This document shows positions 1-6,628 of a stretch of DNA of 11,853 nt, in pieces. Position numbers and translations under genes: made by a program. Under the pieces are notes generated by a model. The model had not been told where the DNA came from and did not search any database. It was given only the letters and a program-made list of their open reading frames with translations. Origin of the DNA: Bacteroidales bacterium (GTDB lineage Bacteria; Bacteroidota; Bacteroidia; Bacteroidales; UBA932); contig JAFZLP010000027.1 of NCBI GenBank assembly GCA_017551405.1, forward strand, positions 1-11,853, in the 5' to 3' direction. Each line of letters starts with the position of its first letter. The stretch's first letter is position 1.

Positions 1-161
1 CGATGGCCAGGCTCGAGGAGATTGCAGTCAGGGTCGAGGATCCAAAGACCAGTCTCGACGACATAGCCGGCCTCGTGAAGGAGAGCCGGACTCTCATCAA
101 AGACTGCCGCGACTATCTTCGCGGCGTCCGGGAAAGCATTGAGAGCGTTGAAAATGAATGA
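1..161 (+). CDS. xseB: Exodeoxyribonuclease VII small subunit, C-terminal part (5' end outside window)
   Basis: Exonuclease VII small subunit binds the large subunit XseA to form a cytoplasmic nuclease that degrades single-stranded DNA into short oligonucleotides. The frame is open from the window edge and stops with TGA at 159-161, giving about 52 visible residues. They begin with MARLEEIAVRVEDPKTSLDD, the XseB signature (A-x-x-R-L-E-E-I followed by the S-L-D-D turn), and continue with a second helix containing L-I-K-D-C-R-D-Y-L. XseB is usually 60-80 residues, so only the first 10-20 are missing; the ATG at 3 is probably internal, because family members carry Y-E-E-A just before M-A-R-L. 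xseA is expected just upstream. The stop lies 10 nt before the preferred glgB start, so this gene may share a transcript with the glycogen genes. The match is short but characteristic. Confidence 0.85.
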   Translation, partial: MARLEEIAVRVEDPKTSLDDIAGLVKESRTLIKDCRDYLRGVRESIESVENE

Positions 162-171
162 CGGAAAGAGT

Positions 172-2187
172 ATGAAAAAGAAAATGATATATGAGCTCGA
201 CCCCTGGCTTGAACCTTTCAAGGGGGCTATCGATGCGCGCCACGCCCGCATAGATGCGGCTGCTGCGAAACTCATCTCGAACGTGGGCGGAAAGACCATC
301 GCCGACGCTGCCAACAACCAGCTTTTCTACGGCCTCCACAAGACCGACGGCGGCGACTGGATATTCCGCGAATGGGCTCCTAACGCTACCAGGATGTATC
401 TCGTGGGCGATTTCAACAACTGGAAACGCAGCGAGGCCTACAGGCTCAAGCCTGTGGGCGGCGGCAACTGGGAGATTACCGTTCCCGCCATGTTCCTGCG
501 TCACGGAGAGCTGTACAAGCTCTGGATAGAGTGGCCCGGAGGGGCGGGGGAGCGTCTCCCGTCATATGTCACCAGGGTGGTGCAGGACGCGAGTACCAAG
601 GTCTTCAGCGCCCAGGTATGGGCGCCGGAAAAACCGTATGAGTGGAAGCACAAGGGGCCCGGGAAGCGTGAGCATCCCTTCATCTACGAATGCCACATAG
701 GCATGAGCGGCGAGGAGGAGAAAGTGGCCGGTTTCGATGACTTCCGCAAGACCGTCCTCCCGAGGGTGAAGAAGCTGGGCTACGACACCCTGCAGATCAT
801 GGCTCTCCAGGAGCATCCCTACTACGGCTCGTTCGGCTATCAGGTGAGCAATTTCTACGCCCTGAGCTCCCGCTTCGGCACCCCCGAGGAATTCAAGGCC
901 CTGGTGGACGAAGCCCACGGGATGGGCATCGCCGTAATCATGGACATAGTGCATTCCCACTCGGTGTCCAACGAAATCGAGGGGCTCGGCCGTTTCGACG
1001 GCAGGGAAGACCTCTACTTCTACCCCGGAGCCGCAGGCTATCATCCCGCATGGGGCAGCCGCTGCTTCGACTACGGCAAGGACGAGGTGACGTACTTCCT
1101 CCTGGGCAACTGCAAGTTCTGGATGCAGGAATACCATCTGGACGGATTCCGCTTCGACGGGGTGACCAGCATGCTTTACTGGGACCACGGCCTGGGGACT
1201 GACTTCGGCAATTATGAGATCTACTTCGGCCGCGGCGTGGACGACAATGCCGTCACCTACCTGGCCCTTGCCAACAGGCTCATCCATGAGCTGAATCCCG
1301 ACGCTATCACGATAGCCGAGGACGTCAGCGGCATGCCCGGCCTGGCGGCGCCGTTCGAACAGGGCGGAGTGGGCTTCAACTTCCGCATGGCCATGGGCGT
1401 CGCCGACCACTGGATCAAGTGGATAAAGGAAAAGAGCGACGAGCAGTGGAGCCCCGGGGAAATCTGGTACGAGCTCACCAACAAGCGTGCGGACGAAAGG
1501 ACCATTTCCTACGCGGAGTGCCACGACCAGGCCCTTGTTGGAGACAAGACCATCATCTTCCGCCTGATCGACAAGGAGATGTACTGGAGTATGAACAAGG
1601 GGTCGCAGAACCTGTTGATAGACAGAGGCATAGCTCTTCACAAGATGATACGCCTCGTGACCGCGGCCACTGCCGGAGACGGCTATCTCAACTTCATGGG
1701 CAACGAGTTCGGGCATCCTGAATGGATAGACTTCCCTCGCGAAGGCAACGGATGGAGCTTCAAATATGCCCGCCGCCTCTGGAGCCTGGCCGACAGGGAC
1801 GACCTGCGCTACAGGAACCTGCAGAATTTCGACGCCGACATGGTGCATTTCATGAAAGAGAACGACGTGCTTTCCGACAGCCCCGTGCTGCTTACTGCGG
1901 ATGAGGAGAAGAAAATACTGGTTTTCCTTCGGAAAAATTGTATCTTTGCACTGAATTTCAATCCGACGCAGTCTTTCCAGGAATATGGATTCTCTGCGCC
2001 GGAGGGGGAGTGGGATATGGTCCTGAACTCCGATGATGCCGTCTACGACGGTTTCTCGCGGCTTTCCGGAGGCGGAACCCACGTTGCCCTGGCGGAGAAA
2101 TCGCCCAACGGCAACCCTGAAATGGACCACACGCTGTACCTGTATCTGCCGAGCAGGAGCGCGATTGTACTTAAGAAACTTAGATAA
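172..2187 (+). CDS. glgB: 1,4-alpha-glucan branching enzyme, GH13 (eukaryote-like type)
   Basis: Cuts alpha-1,4-glucan chains and reattaches them by alpha-1,6 bonds to make glycogen branches. From the ATG at 172 the protein is 671 aa. A CBM48-like N-terminal domain covers roughly residues 55-125 (FREWAPNATRMYLVGDFNNW), followed by the GH13 barrel and a C-terminal beta domain. All catalytic GH13 motifs are present: MDIVHSHS (region I), GFRFDG with nucleophile D329, IAEDVSG with acid/base E383, and AECHDQ with H451-D452. The segment GHPEWIDFPREGNGWSF resembles eukaryotic branching enzymes more than E. coli GlgB. Start choice: in-frame ATGs lie at 154, 172 and 184, and a TTG at 139. The start at 172 leaves nine residues before the conserved DPWLEPF, as I recall for homologues, and has an A/G-rich leader; 154 would overlap xseB by 8 nt and is the main alternative. 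The next gene starts 11 nt after the stop. Function is very secure; the exact start is not. Confidence 0.96.
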   Translation: MKKKMIYELDPWLEPFKGAIDARHARIDAAAAKLISNVGGKTIADAANNQLFYGLHKTDGGDWIFREWAPNATRMYLVGDFNNWKRSEAYRLKPVGGGNWEITVPAMFLRHGELYKLWIEWPGGAGERLPSYVTRVVQDASTKVFSAQVWAPEKPYEWKHKGPGKREHPFIYECHIGMSGEEEKVAGFDDFRKTVLPRVKKLGYDTLQIMALQEHPYYGSFGYQVSNFYALSSRFGTPEEFKALVDEAHGMGIAVIMDIVHSHSVSNEIEGLGRFDGREDLYFYPGAAGYHPAWGSRCFDYGKDEVTYFLLGNCKFWMQEYHLDGFRFDGVTSMLYWDHGLGTDFGNYEIYFGRGVDDNAVTYLALANRLIHELNPDAITIAEDVSGMPGLAAPFEQGGVGFNFRMAMGVADHWIKWIKEKSDEQWSPGEIWYELTNKRADERTISYAECHDQALVGDKTIIFRLIDKEMYWSMNKGSQNLLIDRGIALHKMIRLVTAATAGDGYLNFMGNEFGHPEWIDFPREGNGWSFKYARRLWSLADRDDLRYRNLQNFDADMVHFMKENDVLSDSPVLLTADEEKKILVFLRKNCIFALNFNPTQSFQEYGFSAPEGEWDMVLNSDDAVYDGFSRLSGGGTHVALAEKSPNGNPEMDHTLYLYLPSRSAIVLKKLR

Positions 2188-2198
2188 GTCATTGATAT

Positions 2199-4139
2199 AT
2201 GGCATTTTTGAAATTTAACAAAGCGGAGCTGGTGAATCTCTCTTACTCTTTGAAGCGGGAGATCATCAGCGCCAACAAGACCGGTGCATACTGCAACACC
2301 AGCATCGTCACGTGCAATACGCGCCGCTACCACGGTCTGCTGTCCGTCACGCTGGACCGTTTCGGCGGAGACAAGTTCCTGCTGCTTTCGGCCATCGACG
2401 AGTCCTTCATCGTCAACGGAAAGCAGTTTAACCTCGGAATCCATTGCTACGGCGACATCTACGAGCCGCGCGGCCACAAGTATGTGATAGACTTCGATGC
2501 CGATCCGGTACCGACCATCACCTACAAGGTCGGGGAGATAGAGTTCCGCAAGAGCCTCCTCCTCATGCCCGACTCGGACCGCATCCTCATCAAGTACGAG
2601 CTCGTTTCGTCGCCGGCCAAGGCTACGCTGCAGCTCAGGCCTTTCCTGGCATTCCGCAACATCCATGCGCTCACCCAGGAGAATTCATCCGCCGACACCG
2701 GCTTCACTCCGGTCGAGGGAGGCGCCTCCTTCAGGCTCTATCCGAACTTCCCCAATCTCGTGCTGCAGTGCAGCCGTTCGGGCTTCAAGTTCGTGCCGTC
2801 TCCCGACTGGTACAAGGGCATCACCTATTCCGACGAATACCGCCGCGGTTTCGACTGCAAGGAGGATCTCCTGGTACCGGGCTGGTTCGAAGGCAGCATG
2901 AAGGAGGGGGACAGCCTCATCGTATCGGCATCGCTTGCCGAAGAGGCTCCCGCAGGCTTCAAGCGCACCTTCGACGCTACCGTTGCAAAGATGCCCGCCA
3001 TCCAGGGCAACCGTGACCAGCTCGTTCACTGGGCCGACCTTTTCATCTGCAACCACAACAACCGCAAGAAAATCACCGCCGGCTTCTCGTGGATGTACAC
3101 CGGCCTTCTCCGCGAAACCCTTATCGCGCTCCCGGGCCTCACGCTTTATGCCAACGGCGACACCCATACCTTCGAGGAAATCCTCGACAATCTCATCGCC
3201 GACGAGCAGGAGCGCCTGCTGCGCCGCACCACCCAGGTGGAGGCTCCCCTCTACATGGCCAGCGTGCTGCAGGCTTACATCCGCTTCGGCGCCGATCCCG
3301 CAAAGGTCTGGAAGAAATACGGCCCCACGGTGAAGGGCATCCTGGAGAGCTATCTCCCCGGCTGCCGCAAGGAAGTCACCATGCACCCGAACGGGCTCCT
3401 CTGGGCCCAGATGGACCGCGTCGCGCTCAGCTGGATGAACGCGTACATAAACGGCAATCCCGTCACCGAGCGCGCCGGCTACCAGGTGGAGACCAACTCC
3501 CTCTGGTACAACTGCATCTGCTTCGCCCTCGAAATGGAGGCGCAGTACGGCAGGGACAGGAACTTCATCTCCAGGTGGAACCCGATAAAGGACAGGGTGA
3601 AGCTCAATTTCCAGCCCACCTTCTGGAACGAAGACCGCGGCTGTCTCGCCGACTACGTTGACAACTACGGCCAGAATCTGGAAATCCGCCCCAACCAGCT
3701 CGTGACGCTGTGGGTGGAGTATTCCCCGCTCGACGAAATGCTGGAGCCCTCCGTATTCAGGGTGGTCTCCAACGAGCTGGAAACCCGCAGGGGCATACGC
3801 ACTCTCTCCCCGAGAGACGAAAAATACAAGGGCATCTACGAGGGCTCGCAGATCGACCGCGACCTGGCCTACCATCAGGGCAGCACCCGCACCTTCCTGC
3901 TCGAGCACTACGTGAAGGCGGGCTTCAAGCTGAACGGACCTTCCTTCTGCCACAAGGCCGAATGGCTCATCAAGTCGTTCTACGAAGATCTCGGAAAGCA
4001 CGGAGTGGGAGCGTTCAGCGAGCTTTATGACGGAGATCCGCCACAGGAACCGCACGGTGCGATTGCATCCGCGCTCAGCACCGCCGCCCTGCTCGCAGTG
4101 GAATACATGATTAACGAAAACAAGGAGGACAGGCCATGA
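2199..4139 (+). CDS. Amylo-alpha-1,6-glucosidase (bacterial-type glycogen debranching enzyme, GH133)
   Basis: Expected to remove alpha-1,6-linked branch residues from limit dextrin left by phosphorylase. The 646-aa protein has two parts. The bacterial debranching-enzyme N-terminal domain (about 1-260) contains CNTRRYHGLL (39-48), SPDWYKGITY (201-210) and RRGFDCKEDLLVPGWF (215-230). The (alpha/alpha)6 catalytic domain (about 280-640) contains RETLIALPGLTL (305-316), LLWAQ (400-404), LSWMNA (410-415), VETNSLWYN (430-438), AYHQGS (557-562) and FSELYDGDPP (606-615). Fold and family are clear, but several consensus active-site positions differ: R-D-T reads R-E-T, W-M-D reads W-M-N, G-T-V-W-P reads G-S-T-R-T, and Q-A-W-S reads S-A-L-S. 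Activity is therefore inferred, not certain. The ATG lies 11 nt after glgB; the stop TGA overlaps the next start as ATGA. No signal peptide, so cytoplasmic. The same neighbour pair (glycosyltransferase and GH57) follows this gene in Bacteroides, from memory. Confidence 0.9.
   Translation: MAFLKFNKAELVNLSYSLKREIISANKTGAYCNTSIVTCNTRRYHGLLSVTLDRFGGDKFLLLSAIDESFIVNGKQFNLGIHCYGDIYEPRGHKYVIDFDADPVPTITYKVGEIEFRKSLLLMPDSDRILIKYELVSSPAKATLQLRPFLAFRNIHALTQENSSADTGFTPVEGGASFRLYPNFPNLVLQCSRSGFKFVPSPDWYKGITYSDEYRRGFDCKEDLLVPGWFEGSMKEGDSLIVSASLAEEAPAGFKRTFDATVAKMPAIQGNRDQLVHWADLFICNHNNRKKITAGFSWMYTGLLRETLIALPGLTLYANGDTHTFEEILDNLIADEQERLLRRTTQVEAPLYMASVLQAYIRFGADPAKVWKKYGPTVKGILESYLPGCRKEVTMHPNGLLWAQMDRVALSWMNAYINGNPVTERAGYQVETNSLWYNCICFALEMEAQYGRDRNFISRWNPIKDRVKLNFQPTFWNEDRGCLADYVDNYGQNLEIRPNQLVTLWVEYSPLDEMLEPSVFRVVSNELETRRGIRTLSPRDEKYKGIYEGSQIDRDLAYHQGSTRTFLLEHYVKAGFKLNGPSFCHKAEWLIKSFYEDLGKHGVGAFSELYDGDPPQEPHGAIASALSTAALLAVEYMINENKEDRP
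4123..4128 (+). promoter_or_regulatory. Strong Shine-Dalgarno before the glycogen synthase gene
   Basis: AGGAGG lies 7 nt before the ATG at 4136 and inside the last codons of the debranching enzyme gene. It is the only full anti-16S-complementary ribosome binding site seen before any start in this window; the other starts have A-rich or featureless leaders, as is usual in Bacteroidota. Together with the ATGA stop/start overlap it fixes the start of the glycosyltransferase. The bases also encode Glu-Glu-Asp-type residues, so a coding coincidence is possible. Confidence 0.55.
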
Positions 4140-5428
4140 CAGTACTAATGTTCGGCTGGGAGTTTCCTCCTCACATCGCCGGAGGTCTGGGCACTGCCTG
4201 CGAAGGCATAGTCAAGGGCCTGGCCCACAATGGCGTAAAGAGCATCTTCGTGATGCCCTCCGCCAGCGGCGACGAGGATCAGACCAGCACCACGATAATC
4301 AACGCCAGCGACGTTGCGGTGGAGTCGTTCGAAAACTCGGTGGACGAATTCCTCGACAAAGTGAAGTTCGTGCACATCGGCTCCAACCTCATCCCTTACG
4401 CCGATCCCGAAGAATTCTCCAACATCGTGGACGAGGAGCGCGAGAGGCAGGTGAAGGATTTCCGCATCTCCTATGGCCAGAAATACAAGTTCAGCGGCAA
4501 GTATGGCTCCAACCTTCTCGAAGAGGTTGCCCGCTACGCCATGGTGGGCGGCACCATAGCCATGCAGCACAAGGATGAATTCGACGTCATCCACGCCCAT
4601 GACTGGCTCACCTATCTGGCCGGCATCGCCGCCAAGGAGCTCACCGGCAAGCCGCTCGTCGTGCACGTGCACGCCACCTCTTTCGACCGCGGCACCGACG
4701 ACATGGTGGACTCCAGGGTATTCGCCATCGAAAAGAGGGGCATGGAGGAGGCCGACCGCGTAGTGACGGTCAGCGACCTCACCCGCAACATAGTCATCAA
4801 CCGCTACGGCATAGATCCTTCCAAGGTCTTCACCGTCCATAACGCGGTGGACTTCAGCGGCAGGGAAAATCTCAGCGTCGAGAGGGGAGTGCGCGACAAG
4901 GTCGTGACCTTCCTCGGCCGCATCACTTTCCAGAAAGGCCCCGAGTACTTCATCGAAGCCGCCGCCAAGGTGCTCAAGCGTACGGAAGGCGTGCGCTTCG
5001 TGATGGCCGGCAGCGGCGACATGATGAACCGCTGCATCAAGATGGTCGCCAGGCTCGGAATCAGCGACAGGTTCCATTTCACCGGCTTCCTGCGCGGAGC
5101 GGACGTCCAGAAGATGTTCGCCCTGTCCGACGTCTACATCATGCCTTCGGTTTCCGAACCGTTCGGCATCTCCCCGCTGGAGGCCATGCGCACCGGCGTG
5201 CCTTCTATCATTTCGCATCAGAGCGGCGCCTCCGAGGTGCTGAAGTATGCGCTCAAGGTGGACTTCTGGGATGTCGACGCCATGGCGGACGACATTTACG
5301 CCCTCCTCTCCTATCCGGCCCTCTCGAAATTCGCCGAGAAGGAAGGGTTCGACGAGGTGAACGCCCTCAAGTGGAACAACGCCACCGCAAAGCTCAAGAA
5401 AGTTTATGAATCAGCAATAAATCAGTAA
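4136..5428 (+). CDS. Glycosyltransferase, GT4/GT5-like, probable glycogen synthase
   Basis: Likely transfers glucose from a sugar nucleotide to the non-reducing end of alpha-1,4-glucan. The 430-aa protein has the GT-B fold. The N-terminal Rossmann half opens with MFGWEFPPHIAGGLGTA (5-21), whose GGLG loop matches glycogen and starch synthases, followed by HAHDWLTYLAG (153-163) and VVHVHATSFDRG (175-186). The C-terminal half has VTFLGRITFQKGPEYF (257-272), VMAGSGDMM (289-297) and SEPFGISPLEAM (340-351) with the paired glutamates E341 and E349 that hold the nucleotide sugar in retaining GT-B enzymes. It is shorter than typical ADP-glucose-dependent GlgA (about 480 aa) and lacks its KTGGL opening, so the donor cannot be read from sequence. 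It closely resembles, from memory, the Bacteroides glycosyltransferase encoded between a debranching enzyme and a GH57 protein. Start set by the ATGA overlap and the AGGAGG site; stop is 3 nt before the GH57 gene. A role in another glucan is possible but the context argues for glycogen. Confidence 0.88.
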   Translation: MTVLMFGWEFPPHIAGGLGTACEGIVKGLAHNGVKSIFVMPSASGDEDQTSTTIINASDVAVESFENSVDEFLDKVKFVHIGSNLIPYADPEEFSNIVDEERERQVKDFRISYGQKYKFSGKYGSNLLEEVARYAMVGGTIAMQHKDEFDVIHAHDWLTYLAGIAAKELTGKPLVVHVHATSFDRGTDDMVDSRVFAIEKRGMEEADRVVTVSDLTRNIVINRYGIDPSKVFTVHNAVDFSGRENLSVERGVRDKVVTFLGRITFQKGPEYFIEAAAKVLKRTEGVRFVMAGSGDMMNRCIKMVARLGISDRFHFTGFLRGADVQKMFALSDVYIMPSVSEPFGISPLEAMRTGVPSIISHQSGASEVLKYALKVDFWDVDAMADDIYALLSYPALSKFAEKEGFDEVNALKWNNATAKLKKVYESAINQ

Positions 5429-5431
5429 GCC

Positions 5432-6628
5432 ATGAAAAAGAATATCTGTCTGTACTTCCAGGTGCATCAACCTACCAGGCTCCGTCTCTACAGATTCTTC
5501 GATATAGGCAAGGATTCGCATTATTACGACGATTTCGCCAACCGCACCATTCTCCGCAGGGTGGCAACCAAGTGCTATCTGCCGATGAACGAGCTGCTGC
5601 TCAAGGCAATACAGGAAAACAAGGGTAAATTCAAGGTGGCGTTCTCCATCACCGGCACCGTGCTCGAGCAGTTCGACCGCTATGCCCCCGCCGTGATCGA
5701 CAGCTTCCGCAAGCTTGCCGACACCGGCTGCGTGGAGTTCCTCTGCGAAACCTACAGCCATTCCCTGGTGTCGCTCAAGAGCTTCAACGAGTTCAAGCAC
5801 CAGATCACCCGGCAGAAGAACACCATCGAGCAGTACTTCGGCCAGACTCCCAAGGTCTTCCGCAACACCGAGCTCATCTACTCCGATGAAATCGGCACCC
5901 AGCTCTACGAACTGGGCTTCAAGACCGTGCTCACCGAGGGTGCGAGGCACATCATGGGCTGGCGCAGCCCCAACTACCTGTACAGCAACTGCAGGCAGCC
6001 GGCTCAGAAGCTGCTCCTCCGCAACTACAAATTCAGCGACGACATAGCTTTCCGCTTCTCCAACAGGGGCTGGGATGAATGGCCCCTCACCGCGGACAAG
6101 TTCGTCAGCTGGCTGCTCGAGGAAGAAGGCGAAATCTTCAACCTTTTCATGGACTACGAGACCTTCGGTGAACACCAGAGCGTGGAAAGCGGCATCTTCG
6201 ACTTCATGAAGGAGCTGCCCAAGACTGCCCTCGGTACCAAGGAGCTTGCGTTCGTGACTCCGTCCGAAGCCGCCAAGAAGCTCGATGCGGTTTCCGAACT
6301 GGAAGTGCCGGCTCCCATTTCCTGGGCCGACGAAGAAAGGGACGTCACCGCATGGCTGGGCAACGAACTCCAGCAGGATGCCTTCAACAAGCTGTATGAC
6401 CTGGTGGAGAAACTCTCCATCATAGACGATCCCGTGCTCTGGGGGGATTTCGCCCATCTTCAGGAAAGCGACCACTTCTATTACATGTGCACGAAGTATT
6501 TCTCGGACGGGGACGTGCACAAGTATTTCAACCCCTACGACACCCCGTACGAGGCGTTCATCAATTACATGAACGTCCTCAGCGACTTTATCATAAGAGT
6601 AAACGAAGCATATGCTGCAAAGAATTGA
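5432..6628 (+). CDS. Glycoside hydrolase family 57, alpha-amylase type
   Basis: GH57 enzymes act on alpha-glucans by a retaining mechanism (alpha-amylase, 4-alpha-glucanotransferase, branching or amylopullulanase activities). The 398-aa protein shows the family motifs in order: VHQP (11-14), ITGTVLEQF (73-81), VFRNTELIYSDEIG (142-155) with the expected nucleophile E147, and FMDYETFGEH (239-248) with the expected proton donor D241. A tryptophan- and acid-rich region (ISWADEERD, around residue 290) follows. There is no signal peptide, so it works in the cytoplasm on stored glycogen or maltodextrin. It is compact compared with archaeal GH57 amylases of about 650 aa. It starts 3 nt after the synthase gene and its last 17 nt overlap glgP. 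Whether it hydrolyses or transfers cannot be settled from motifs. Both catalytic acids are present, unlike the amylase-like homologues I recall from Bacteroides. Confidence 0.9.
   Translation: MKKNICLYFQVHQPTRLRLYRFFDIGKDSHYYDDFANRTILRRVATKCYLPMNELLLKAIQENKGKFKVAFSITGTVLEQFDRYAPAVIDSFRKLADTGCVEFLCETYSHSLVSLKSFNEFKHQITRQKNTIEQYFGQTPKVFRNTELIYSDEIGTQLYELGFKTVLTEGARHIMGWRSPNYLYSNCRQPAQKLLLRNYKFSDDIAFRFSNRGWDEWPLTADKFVSWLLEEEGEIFNLFMDYETFGEHQSVESGIFDFMKELPKTALGTKELAFVTPSEAAKKLDAVSELEVPAPISWADEERDVTAWLGNELQQDAFNKLYDLVEKLSIIDDPVLWGDFAHLQESDHFYYMCTKYFSDGDVHKYFNPYDTPYEAFINYMNVLSDFIIRVNEAYAAKN

Noticed and set aside
106..125. GCCGCG/CGCGGC inverted repeat in xseB
   Set aside because: Six pairs with an 8-nt loop in GC-rich coding DNA is within chance, and the codons encode conserved XseB residues.
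139..171. Upstream starts for glgB (TTG 139, ATG 154)
   Set aside because: They add residues that precede the conserved N-terminus of the family. ATG 154 remains possible; TTG 139 would overlap xseB deeply without support.
562..2205. Very long open frame on the minus strand opposite glgB (547 codons)
   Set aside because: It is antisense to a fully conserved GH13 enzyme. GC-rich codon bias leaves the opposite strand free of stops, and the translation shows no recognisable domain.
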